The translations under genes and the position numbers were made by a program. Of a stretch of DNA of 28,056 nucleotides, positions 9,241-17,133 are shown in pieces. Every line of letters starts with the position of its first letter. The first letter of the stretch is position 1. Where the stretch lies: contig KN805379.1 of assembly GCA_000818945.1 (NCBI GenBank), positions 474,166 to 502,221 on the forward strand, given 5' to 3'. This stretch comes from Schizochytrium sp. CCTCC M209059. Taxonomy: Eukaryota > Sar > Bigyra > Thraustochytrida > Thraustochytriidae. The notes under the pieces are model-generated. The model was not told the origin of the DNA. It saw only the letters and a list, made by a program, of their open reading frames with translations, and made no database searches.

Positions 9241-9805
9241 GCATTGCATTGCATTGCATTGCATTGCATTGCATTGCATTGCATTGCATTGCATTGCATT
9301 GCATTGCATTGCATTGCATTGCATTGCATTGCATTGCATTGCATTGCATTGCATTGCATTGCATTGCATTGCATTGCATTGCATTGCATTGCATTGCATT
9401 GCATTGCATTGCATTGCATTGCATTGCATTGCATTGCATTGCATTGCATTGCATTGCATTGCATTGCATTGCATTGCATTGCATTGCATTGCATTGCATT
9501 GCATTGCATTGCATTGCATTGCATTGCATTGCATTGCATTGCATTGCATTGCATTGCATTGCATTGCATTGCATTGCATTGCATTGCATTGCATTGCATT
9601 GCATTGCATTGCATTGCATTGCATTGCATTGCATTGCATTGCATTGCATTGCATTGCATTGCATTGCATTGCATTGCATTGCATTGCATTGCATTGCATT
9701 GCATTGCATTGCATTGCATTGCATTGCATTGCATTGCATTGCATTGCATTGCATTGCATTGCATTGCATTGCATTGCATTGCATTGCATTGCATTGCATT
9801 GCATT
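9241..9805. repeat. (GCATT)113 perfect pentanucleotide array (AATGC on minus strand)
   Basis: There are 113 uninterrupted GCATT copies (565 bp), ending with TGCATTGCAGTGC at the right edge. The unit contains no stop codon in any of six frames, so long artefactual open frames cross it on both strands. It lies between the divergent TND gene (minus) and thiolase gene (plus). Confidence 0.99.
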
Positions 9806-9839
9806 TGCATTGCAGTGCAATGGACGGCGGGATTTCCAT

Positions 9840-9955
9840 TTCACCCTCAGACTGCGACCACTGTCTGTTCTGTCTGTCTCTGTCTGTCTTTTTGTCTGCC
9901 TGTCTTGCTGTCTCTCTGTCAGCAGGAGCAGGAGCAGGAGCAGGAGCAGCGAGTC
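9840..9955. repeat. CTGT-rich and (GGAGCA)n simple repeats
   Basis: CTGTCTGT-type sequence at about 9862-9918 is followed by four to five GGAGCA hexamers at about 9921-9949. No coding evidence. Confidence 0.85.
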
Positions 9956-10061
9956 GAGGCCGAGGCACGAGAGAGGTGGAGGAGTACCGCCCCCTGCACG
10001 CACGCACTCACGCGCGCGCTCGCTGCCGGCCGAGATGCAGGCTCTGTCCACCTCGCGCAGC

Positions 10062-10190
10062 GCCGTGCGATACGATGCGGGGCAATGCGATGCGATGCGA
10101 TGCGATGCGATGCGATGCGACGCGCCGCGGTGCGAAGCGGTGCAGTGCAGCGCAGCGCAGTGCAGTGCAGCGCAGTGCGATCCATCTTGT
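10062..10190. repeat. degenerate pentanucleotide array (TGCGA / TGCAG / CGCAG)
   Basis: Seven perfect TGCGA copies at 10086-10120 are flanked on both sides by diverged pentamers that keep the same 5-bp phase (TGCAG and CGCAG alternate at about 10141-10180). It looks like an older, mutated relative of the GCATT array. Confidence 0.8.
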
Positions 10191-10220
10191 GCAATGCGGT
10201 GACACCGCAGAGAATGGTAA

Positions 10221-10430
10221 GGTAAAGGAAGGAAGGAAGGAAGGAAGGAAGGAGGGAGGGAGGGAGGGGGGAAAGGGGGGAAGGGGGAAAGGAGGGAGAG
10301 AGCAGCGGGCAGGCGTCGGCAAATCGCAATCCAAGGTAAGTCCATGCGACTCTCCCTCCCTCCTCCCCTCCCTCCGACAGGCAGGCAGGCAGGCAGACAT
10401 TTAGACAGATAGACAGACGGGCAGACACGC
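10221..10430. repeat. (GGAA)n, (GGGA)n and (GGCA)n microsatellite cluster
   Basis: GGAA copies at about 10226-10252 grade into GGGA at about 10253-10268. A GGCA/GACA series lies at 10376-10420. This is purine-rich sequence in the upstream region of the thiolase gene. Confidence 0.85.
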
Positions 10431-10546
10431 GGTCGACGTGGCGGAGAGGAGAGGCCGAGCGCGCGCGCCTCGCACGGCCAAGTGCAGCGGGAGTTCTATT
10501 TCTTTTTGTTGTTCTTGTTCTTCAGATTGGATTGATTTGACTGACG

Positions 10547-10570
10547 GTTCGTTCGTTCGTTCGTTCGTTC
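10547..10570 (+). repeat. (GTTC)6 microsatellite ahead of the thiolase gene
   Basis: Six perfect GTTC copies, about 120 bp before the thiolase ATG and 10 bp before an upstream ATG at 10581. Probably within the 5' leader. Confidence 0.9.
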
Positions 10571-10580
10571 ATTCGTTGCC

Positions 10581-10769
10581 ATGAATCCATCATGTTTCTT
10601 GAGCAGCCGGAGCAAGCGGCAGTTGATTGTTCTTCACAAAAGGGTCGAAAGTCCGCGGAGGCAAACGCACACAGCACGCCAAGTCAGGCAAGATGAGCGC
10701 CGTGGGCAAGGAGATCTTCATCGTCGCCGCCAAGCGGACGGCTTTCGGCACCTTTGGCGGAAGCCTTAA
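10581..10769 (+). other. upstream open reading frame overlapping the thiolase start
   Basis: An ATG in good context (GCCATGA) opens a 62-codon frame that overlaps the first 77 bases of the thiolase gene in a different frame. Its product is Arg/Ser-rich without acidic residues at the start, like a mitochondrial presequence, but it is out of frame with the thiolase. It could act as an inhibitory uORF, or be joined by an unseen intron. This is speculative. Confidence 0.3.
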
Positions 10770-11898
10770 ACACCTCTCCGCCGTGCAGCTCGGCGTGGAG
10801 GCCGCCAAGGGCGCCATCGCGCAGCTCCCGAGCGCGGAGATCATTGACACCGTACACGTGGGTAACGTGCAGCAGACCACGACCGACGTTGCCTACTTGG
10901 CTCGCCATGTCGCGCTTAAGGCTGGCGTCCCCATCGAGGTGCCCGCCCTGACGGTCAACCGCCTCTGCGGATCTGGTTTTCAGTCCATCGTCAACGGCGT
11001 GCAGGACATTCTCGTCGGCGACGCCGAGGTCGTCCTCACCGGCGGTGCCGAGAGCATGTCCCAGGCCCCTTACCTGGTGCACGGCGTCCGCTTCGGCTCC
11101 CCTCTGGGCGTGAACCCGCCCATGATCGATTCCCTCTGGGAGGGCCTCCAGGACAAGCATGTGGGCTGCCCGATGGCCATCACCGCCGAGAACCTTGCCG
11201 AGAAGTACGACATCTCCAAGGAGGACGCCGACGCCTTTGCGCTGCGCTCGCAGCAAAAGTGGGCCGCCGCCCAGGAGGCTGGTCTCTTTAAGGATGAGAT
11301 TGTCCCCATCAAGATCAAGGATCGCAAGAAGGGCGAGATCGACTTTGAGGTCGACGAGCACCCGCGCCCGCAGACCACGGTCGAGTCGCTCCAGAAGCTT
11401 AAGCCTCTCTTCAAGAAGGGTGGCTCTGTCTCCGCTGGTAACGCCTCCGGTATCTCGGACGGTGCCGGCGCCGTAATCGTCGCCTCGGCCGAGGCTGTCA
11501 AGAAGCACAACCTCAAGCCCATGGCGCGAATTGTGTCCTACGCCGTGGCTGGTGTGCCCCCTGAGATCATGGGTATTGGCCCTGTCCCCGCCATCCAGGA
11601 GGCTCTTCGCCGCGCAAACCTCTCGATCAACGACATGGACTTTCTCGAGATCAATGAGGCATTCGCTTCGCAGTTCCTTGCCTGCCAGAAGGACCTTGGC
11701 TTTGACCTCGAGAAGGAGGGCATGCAGTCCAAGGGTGGTGCCATCGCCCAGGGTCACCCGACCGGTGCCTCGGGCTCGCGTATCATGGGCACCCTCGCCT
11801 ACGACCTGGCCCGCAACCCTGGCAAGAAGTACGCCATTGGCAGCGCCTGCATTGGTGGCGGCCAAGGCATTGCCATCATTCTCGAGAACTGCGCTTGA
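10693..11898 (+). CDS. 3-ketoacyl-CoA thiolase, ACAA2-like
   Basis: A 401-residue thiolase that cleaves 3-ketoacyl-CoA with CoA to give acetyl-CoA and a shortened acyl-CoA, the last step of fatty-acid beta-oxidation, or condenses acetyl-CoA in reverse. The first in-frame ATG is at 10693, and the length fits the family. The acyl-accepting nucleophile is C92 in NRLCGSGFQS. GGAESMSQAPY, the NEAFA motif, H355 in GGAIAQGHPTGASGSR and C386 in SACIGGGQGIA complete the active site. Wording across the whole protein (AAKRTAFGTFGG, YLARHVALKAG, MGIGPVPAI) is closer to animal ACAA2 than to ACAT1/2. There is no C-terminal SKL-like peroxisomal signal (it ends ENCA) and no PTS2 nonapeptide. ACAA2 carries an uncleaved N-terminal mitochondrial signal, so a mitochondrial site is plausible. 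Codon use is strongly biased to C-ending codons, suggesting high expression. That bias also creates a 410-codon antisense frame, which is an artefact. Confidence 0.93.
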   Translation: MSAVGKEIFIVAAKRTAFGTFGGSLKHLSAVQLGVEAAKGAIAQLPSAEIIDTVHVGNVQQTTTDVAYLARHVALKAGVPIEVPALTVNRLCGSGFQSIVNGVQDILVGDAEVVLTGGAESMSQAPYLVHGVRFGSPLGVNPPMIDSLWEGLQDKHVGCPMAITAENLAEKYDISKEDADAFALRSQQKWAAAQEAGLFKDEIVPIKIKDRKKGEIDFEVDEHPRPQTTVESLQKLKPLFKKGGSVSAGNASGISDGAGAVIVASAEAVKKHNLKPMARIVSYAVAGVPPEIMGIGPVPAIQEALRRANLSINDMDFLEINEAFASQFLACQKDLGFDLEKEGMQSKGGAIAQGHPTGASGSRIMGTLAYDLARNPGKKYAIGSACIGGGQGIAIILENCA

Positions 11899-11999
11899 AA
11901 ATAGCTCCATCGTCATGAACTAATTTACCCTTTTTCTTGCATGGTTCTTTCTCGTTTCAGTACAAGTGTCTGCCTGTCCGTCTGTCTGGAAACGACTCG

Positions 12000-12054
12000 C
12001 TCGTTCGTTCGTTCATTCATTCATTCATTCATTCATTCATTCATTCATTCATTC
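12000..12054. repeat. (CGTT)3(CATT)n tetranucleotide array
   Basis: About three CGTT copies pass directly into about ten CATT copies, in the 3' flank of the thiolase gene. The gradual change of unit suggests point mutation followed by expansion. Confidence 0.9.
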
Positions 12055-12574
12055 CTCAGCTTTTTCCTCAGATTGTGGGAAAACAGTGATGTAGCTAACA
12101 AGTAAATCTCGACCCAAGCATTGCATTCTCTTGTCTTTTTGTCCAACGTTTCTTTTTTTCGAACCAGAAAAGGGACTCACATCTCAAAGATTTGCGAATA
12201 CATCAAGGAAATGCCAGAACAGGCTGCCCGAAGAGACAGGCTGTCAGACATTAGCTTGAATTTAACCTCTCTCGTCTGCCGCAAGGGGGGGGGGGGGGAG
12301 GGGATAAGAGTGGATTTATGGTCGCTCGCCTGCTTTGGCAGAAACATCAGCAAAAAGCTTGCTACCTCGTCCTATGGCGAAACATTGAGTTCCCCTGCCT
12401 CTCAAGCTCCCGAAATAAAAAGCTCGCATAAAGCAAGTAGGCCTAATGGAATTTGCACGTATACGTAGCAACTACAGATACATGGAATGGAATGAAGAAT
12501 GGAATCAAAAGCCTCATGAGGTGTGCATAATAAGTCACGAGGTCGCTTTACTTTTTTTTTTTTACCTTCTTTTT

Positions 12575-12611
12575 GCATTGCATTGCATTGCATCGCATTG
12601 CACATTGCATT
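12575..12611. repeat. short interrupted GCATT pentanucleotide array
   Basis: Five to six GCATT-type units with one GCATC variant, the same unit as the 113-copy array 2.8 kb away. It lies just after the delta-COP stop codon, inside the expected 3' UTR. Confidence 0.85.
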
Positions 12612-12617
12612 GTCTAC

Positions 12618-14306
12618 TTACTCTACCTGGGCAGCGATTTCGTAGCGCTCAGTCTGGAGCTGGCGATACAATCCGAACTTGGCTGGCTCGTTGGTCTGGT
12701 TGTCAGTGACCGAAGCCACGTGCACAGGGCAAATGGTGTCCTCGGACGAAAAGGTGACCTGGACAGGGAAAAAGTCGTCCTCGTTGTTCGAGGCGACAAC
12801 AAATTCGAGCTGGGCGTCGCTGGTCTCCTTGTTGACCTCTGGAATCTCCCACTCGAGAAAATGACGACGAGCGTTGTGACGCGTCTCGCCGCCCTCAAGC
12901 GTCACAATCTCGGGCTCCTCGGAAGTGTTGAGCGGAATTGTCACAACCACTCCAGTGAGCGAAAGGTGCTCGTTAAGAAGCTCGAGCTCCATGTTCACAG
13001 TCACAGTACCATCGTCGTTCGACTGCGGCCAGCAGGTGACCTTGAGAGGAAGCTGAGACTCGTCTTCCTTGGCGGCGTAGCGCCATTTGAGAATGCCGAG
13101 CGACTTTTCTTTGGGCCAAGCCTTGTCGGCGTTCTTGAGCTGCAAAAGCTTGCTTCCTGAAAAGTCAGGCTTGGAGAGGTTCGGGTGAGGTTGGAAAGTA
13201 AACATGGAGGTATCACCATAGTCCTCGAGCTGCAAGCGCACCTTGGTATCGGCCTCGTGGCAGAGAAGCTGAATGGAGCCCTTGACCTCGAGTTTGTGGA
13301 GAGCACCATCTTTGTCAAAGAGGACCGACAAGGTCTCGCTGAGATTCACCTCGATAGGATCTGTGCGAACGACAGCGCCTGGAGCCGCTACCTTGGCCTT
13401 GGACGACTCCTGCTGCACAAAGGCCTTGAGTGAGGTTCCCTCCTCCTTTGCCATTTGCTCCAGATCGGTCATCTGTTTGCTAGCCTTGTTACCGAGTTTG
13501 AGGCCCTTACCCAGCTTGGCGCCCGTCTTGCTCGGTGCGCTAGAGTCTGCTGATGCAGAAGACGATGACTGTCCGTACGTGGACCCCGACGGCGCACTAC
13601 CCATGCTGTCGCTGCCCATGCCACCGCCCATGCCGCTGCCCATGCCGCCACCCATGCCGCCGCCCATGCCGCCGCCCATGCCGCCGCCCATGCCGCCACC
13701 CATGCCGCCGCCCATGCCACCGAGAGCGTTGTTGCCCATGCCTTGCATGCGGGACATCGTGTTGGTAGCCTTTTGTGCGTTGATGGCAATGGCCTTGCGG
13801 CGGGCCTCGTCGCGAGCCTCGTTTATCTTGCCCTCTTCGACCATCATTGCCAGCTTTTCGCTATGACTGTCCATCTCGAGGTTGGTCCTGATACCTTCCA
13901 GTGTGACATTTTCCTTGTAGCCGAGCGTGATGACCTCGTCGAAGGCAAAAACAAGATCGAAAACGTTGCGCGTAATTTCCTCCTCGGAAACGTGCGTGGC
14001 GTACTCGGGCACGACCTTGCTCAAGAGGCGCAGGGTGTCGAGATCGAGCACAATATTGCTTCCTCGCGTCGTCACGAGCACGAGGAAGAGGCTCTCGATC
14101 ATCTGGTACACGTAGCGTATGCTTCCCGTCTCCACGTAGGTGTGCTGTTTCCCACTCGAGGATGCGAACTCCTCGGGCCCAGACTCGACAAGTTTGGGAA
14201 AGGCTGCCAGAATACCCTCGATGCGGATGCGCGACATGTCCACATACTGCCGTGCGACCAGCACCTTGCCGCTCTTGGAGAGCACGGCGACGGAGAGGAC
14301 GACCAT
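12618..14306 (-). CDS. ARCN1: coatomer subunit delta (delta-COP, archain)
   Basis: A 562-residue subunit of the COPI coat, which carries retrograde Golgi-to-ER and intra-Golgi traffic. The N-terminal longin domain (about 1-145) starts MVVLSVAVLSKSGKVLVARQ and includes RIEGILAAFPKL, RYVYQ and DLVFAFDEVITLGY. After MDSHSEK a charged helix follows. Residues about 190-236 form a linker of repeated GGGM. The mu-homology domain (about 305-562) includes LEVKGSIQL, ILKWRY, LTGVVVTIPL, FLEWEIP and DFFPVQVTFSS, and ends RYEIAAQVE as in other delta-COPs. A small insertion of about nine residues (GPEEFASSS) lies near 43-51 in the longin domain. ATG at 14304-14306; no intron. Confidence 0.97.
   Translation of the reverse strand: MVVLSVAVLSKSGKVLVARQYVDMSRIRIEGILAAFPKLVESGPEEFASSSGKQHTYVETGSIRYVYQMIESLFLVLVTTRGSNIVLDLDTLRLLSKVVPEYATHVSEEEITRNVFDLVFAFDEVITLGYKENVTLEGIRTNLEMDSHSEKLAMMVEEGKINEARDEARRKAIAINAQKATNTMSRMQGMGNNALGGMGGGMGGGMGGGMGGGMGGGMGGGMGSGMGGGMGSDSMGSAPSGSTYGQSSSSASADSSAPSKTGAKLGKGLKLGNKASKQMTDLEQMAKEEGTSLKAFVQQESSKAKVAAPGAVVRTDPIEVNLSETLSVLFDKDGALHKLEVKGSIQLLCHEADTKVRLQLEDYGDTSMFTFQPHPNLSKPDFSGSKLLQLKNADKAWPKEKSLGILKWRYAAKEDESQLPLKVTCWPQSNDDGTVTVNMELELLNEHLSLTGVVVTIPLNTSEEPEIVTLEGGETRHNARRHFLEWEIPEVNKETSDAQLEFVVASNNEDDFFPVQVTFSSEDTICPVHVASVTDNQTNEPAKFGLYRQLQTERYEIAAQVE
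13600..13740 (-). repeat. 12-bp coding minisatellite (GGGM)n inside delta-COP
   Basis: About ten near-identical 12-bp units (CCGCCCATGCCG on the plus strand) encode a Met-Gly-Gly-Gly linker between the longin/helix part and the mu-homology domain. The unit length is a multiple of three, so copy changes keep the frame. Confidence 0.9.
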
Positions 14307-14330
14307 CTTTCTTTCTTTCTTTCTTTCTTT
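14307..14330 (-). repeat. (GAAA)6 array abutting the delta-COP start codon
   Basis: Six perfect CTTT copies on the plus strand (GAAA in mRNA sense) end exactly next to the ATG, placing an A-rich purine repeat in the -1 to -24 region of the leader. Confidence 0.95.
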
Positions 14331-14735
14331 CTGTCCTTTTACTCTCTCGCCTGATCCGCCTGCGCGGCTCTACCCGGGTTCGCGCCTCGATCTACGCCGC
14401 GCGCTCGGTCGGCGCGGGCCGGTCGCCGCTCTCTCGCGCGCGGCCTCGCCTCCTCCTCGCCGCCCCCGAGGCCGCTGCCGTCGCCGCGCTGGTTGCTCAA
14501 CCGCCGGCCTGGCCTCGCCTCGCCTTGCCTCTCTGCCTTCTTGCCGCGGCCTGTCCACGTGGAGCCGGCGGTGCGTGCCAGGCAAGGCAAGGCAGGGAGG
14601 CAGGCAAGGAGGGAGGGGAGGGACGGAGGGAGGGAGGGAGGGAGGGAGGGAGGGGCCCGGCGGCGCTCTCCGCTGCTCTGCGCTGCGCTGCTCTGCTCCG
14701 GTCTGCGCGGGGCTCGCGGCTCTCGCGCGCAAGGC

Positions 14736-14820
14736 TGTCTGTCTGTGTGTCTGTCTGTGTGTCTGTCTGTCTGTCTGTCTGTCTGTGTGCCTGTGTGCCT
14801 GCCTGTCTGTCTGTCTGTCT
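14736..14820. repeat. (CTGT)n / GTGTCTGT microsatellite
   Basis: Roughly twenty tetranucleotide units, mostly CTGT with interspersed GTGT and GCCT variants. Confidence 0.9.
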
Positions 14821-14848
14821 GCCGCGCGCGGGTGCTTCTATCCTGAAG

Positions 14849-14876
14849 GATCGATCGATCGATCGATCGATCGATC
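14849..14876. repeat. (GATC)n self-complementary microsatellite
   Basis: Six to seven perfect copies of GATC. Because the unit is its own reverse complement, the whole run can fold as a hairpin. Confidence 0.92.
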
Positions 14877-15905
14877 TGGTGATCGATCCTTCGTGTATGT
14901 ATCTATCTATCTAACCATACGTCGACGCAGGGCGAACTTTGGCCACTGTGCGGCCGCTATTCTCCACTTGCTCGCGGCGGATACTTCTGTTGGGCCTCGG
15001 CGCACAAGTGCCGGTGCAGAGGACTTCCTTGTGTATAGTGACGGTAAGAGCATCGTGGACTGGCAAGAACCGACCAGCCACAGCGCGTTTGTTATGATAT
15101 AATAACAAAGCCTGTGGTCTTGCAAATCGAAGCATGAGGTGCTGCGACCATGGCGAATCGAACAGAGTTGATGAAGATGGGACTCGCTCCGTCACTTCCG
15201 CCGAAGCGTGTAGTCGAGAAGCTAATTATTGCCTGCGGTTCCTTTGCAAAGGAGAACAGCGATTCGTGAACGAATGAAGACAGTCTGCCTGTAGTCATTT
15301 CCCTGCGACCAAGTTCCTCTTGCCTGCGGCTGCTGCTGCTGCTCACATTGCCGCGACAACTTGAACATTCTCAAGAGTCAGAAGATGAGGAAAGACATCC
15401 CAGCGTCTCAGGCTACGTAGTACTAGGTAGGCCTAAAAGTAGGCCTAGGCCTATCCTACGCACACGTGACTGCCAGTGTATTTTTCTCCCGAGCTTGTCC
15501 TTAGTAAATACTCACACACTGCCACAAACGCTCTCTGTCAGCCTCCACTGCACATTTTACCAGCCCCGCCTCACACCCACACCCCCAGTCGCATTCCCCC
15601 TGCACCACCTCTCCTCCTATGTTATCTTTTGCACTTCCCTCTCCCCCCTTACTCCACTGCGTCTTTCCGGAAGCAGAGGCCTCGAGGGACCCGGGCTGGG
15701 ACATCTTTGCTGCACTTGCGGCGACGCGGTTGCAAGTGGCGTATCCGTGGCTGTAAGTTCTTTTCCTGGGCTGCAAGTGCGGCTGCGCGACTGCAGAGGG
15801 TGTAGAGGGAGAGGACGGCAGGCAGGCAGAGGCAGGGCGAAGGAGAAGAAGAAGCAGCCAGAAGAAGAAGCGGCGAAAAGCGAGTTGACGAGCCTAGCTT
15901 GATAG

Positions 15906-15912
15906 TATATAA
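15906..15912 (+). promoter_or_regulatory. possible TATA box of the V-ATPase c gene
   Basis: TATATAA lies about 240 bp before the ATG at 16154, at the sharp edge between AT-containing sequence and a GC-rich GA/GC leader. Position and sequence fit a TATA box, but there is no transcript evidence. Confidence 0.4.
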
Positions 15913-15952
15913 CCTACTTGAAGGCAGGCAGGGAGAGAGGGCGGGAGCGAGC

Positions 15953-16136
15953 GTAGCGCAGTGCAGCGCAGTCGGCAGCAGCTTCAGCCGCCTCGGCGAG
16001 GCAGCAGAGCAGCGGCGGTGGCAGCGAGCGAGCGAGCGAGCGAGTGGAGAGAGGCGCGCGGGCGCGGCGAGGCCAGCGGGCAGAGAGCAGAGGGCAGGCG
16101 GCGAGCGGGCGGGCGAGCGAGCGAGCGAGCGAGCGG
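15953..16136 (+). repeat. pentamer (AGCGC/AGTGC) and (GCGA)n repeats in the leader of V-ATPase c
   Basis: AGCGC/AGTGC pentamers lie at about 15955-15974. GCGA/GAGC tetranucleotides lie at 16024-16044 and again at 16113-16135, ending about 18 bp before the start codon. Confidence 0.85.
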
Positions 16137-16153
16137 AAACCGGGCGCGCGAAG

Positions 16154-16648
16154 ATGTCCGCGCTCGACGTGGGCACGGCCATGCCGGTCTTCTTCGGTAT
16201 GGGCGGCGCGAGCATGGCGCTCGTGCTGGCGAACGTGGGCGCCGCGTACGGCACCGCCAAGGCTGGTGTCGGTGTGGCCGCCATGGGTGTCATGAGCCCC
16301 GAGGCGGTCATGAAGAACATTATCCCCGTGGTCATGGCCGGTGTCATTGGCATCTACGGCCTCATCGTGTCCGTCCTGCTGGCGTCGGGCATCGATCAGC
16401 CCGTAGATCAGAACGGCGTGGCAGTCAACGTCTACGGCTGGGATCTTGGCTTCAAGAACTTTGCCGCTGGCCTCGCGGTCGGCGTCAGCGGGCTCGGCGC
16501 GGGTTACGCCATCGGCGAGGTCGGTGATCTTGGCGTCAAGATGGTCGGCCTCGAGTCGCGACTCTTTGTTGGCCTCATTCTGATTCTCATTTTCGCAGAG
16601 GCCGTTGCGCTCTACGGTCTCATTGTCGCTCTCATTCTCTCCACTTGA
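16154..16648 (+). CDS. V-type proton ATPase 16-kDa proteolipid subunit c
   Basis: A 164-residue membrane protein that forms the rotating proton-carrying ring of the Vo sector in vacuoles and other acidic organelles. Four transmembrane helices are visible, in the two-hairpin layout of the family: about 9-32, 50-78, 91-115 and 133-162. The proton-binding glutamate is E149 in LILIFAEAVALYGLIVALIL of helix 4. Helix 1 has FFGMGGASMALVLANVGAAYGTAKAG, and the second hairpin has GVSGLGAGYAIGEVGDLGV and RLFVGLILIL. The loop between helices 2 and 3 (DQPVDQNGVAVNVYGWDLGFKN) is somewhat longer than in fungal and animal subunit c, which shifts the glutamate about ten positions. The first in-frame ATG is at 16154 and its context (aag before ATG) is good. 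A c-prime paralogue role cannot be excluded. Confidence 0.95.
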   Translation: MSALDVGTAMPVFFGMGGASMALVLANVGAAYGTAKAGVGVAAMGVMSPEAVMKNIIPVVMAGVIGIYGLIVSVLLASGIDQPVDQNGVAVNVYGWDLGFKNFAAGLAVGVSGLGAGYAIGEVGDLGVKMVGLESRLFVGLILILIFAEAVALYGLIVALILST

Positions 16649-17100
16649 GTACTAGGAGGCACTGTGCTTCATCCCAATCGTCCTTTTTCATCAATCTCTT
16701 CTTACGTCTTCCCCCTCCATTTTATATCTCCTTTTCCTTTTCCTGCCACTTTAGGCTACTTTTTAACGATCAATGCTATAATCGATTGACGCCAAAAAGG
16801 CCCGGGTGCCATTCTTGATTTCCTTGACCAACTGCGAGTCTCAAAAAGTAAAGATAAGCCTAGCTTTATCAAACTAGCCTATCCATGATCGATCGATTCA
16901 TTGATTCATTGATTCATCGATTCATTGGTTGATTGATCGACTGAATCATCGTACATATTTGATACTTTACGGCTCAACGCTACGTTCATTTCTCATAACG
17001 TCATGATTGTTAAGGCTGTTCGACTTATTTTGACAAATTGACAAAGCCGTATCCGCCCTCAATCCATCATCTGAGTGTACCAAACCATCCTTCAATAAAA

Positions 17101-17133
17101 TTCAGTTCAGTTCAATTCAGTTCAATTCAATTC
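17101..17133. repeat. (TTCAG/TTCAA)n pentanucleotide array
   Basis: Six to seven 5-bp units alternate between TTCAG and TTCAA. A third pentamer family in the window. Confidence 0.85.

Larger units (their letters stand above)
11899..12617. other. convergent intergenic region (thiolase / delta-COP)
   Basis: It contains a CGTT/CATT tetranucleotide array (12000-12054), a G14 run (12285-12298), AATAAA at 12414-12419, TAGGCCTA at 12438-12445, T12 at 12552-12563 and a short GCATT array at 12575-12611. A 115-codon frame at 12121-12468 lacks an ATG and homology and is not called. Confidence 0.6.
14331..15905. promoter_or_regulatory. divergent intergenic region (delta-COP / V-ATPase c), repeat-rich
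   Basis: It is GC-rich near delta-COP and then repetitive: GGGA at about 14597-14653, CTGC/CTCTG near 14665-14700, CTGT/GTGT at about 14736-14820, GATC at about 14849-14876 and ATCT near 14898-14912. Three TAGGCCTA palindromes lie at 15428-15453. Open frames of 80-320 codons exist here, but they start at non-ATG codons or read through repeats, and none has a recognisable domain. I call no gene. Confidence 0.5.

Noticed and set aside
8661..10345. Six long open frames (300-510 codons, repeated CIALH or MQCNA) on both strands across the GCATT array
   Set aside because: GCATT has no stop codon in any frame, so the frames are a product of the repeat. None has a recognisable domain outside it.
10684..11916. 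410-codon antisense frame opposite the thiolase
   Set aside because: A shadow of strong codon bias (C/G at third positions) in a clear thiolase gene; the translation is featureless L/G/D/R-rich sequence.
12121..12468. 115-codon frame after the thiolase gene
   Set aside because: It begins at TTG, crosses a G14 run and shows no domain. It lies in a convergent 3' region.
14140..15902. Frames of 184-320 codons between delta-COP and V-ATPase c
   Set aside because: They overlap the delta-COP gene or read through CTGT, GGGA and GATC repeats, or begin at TTG. Cys/Val-rich composition comes from the repeats.
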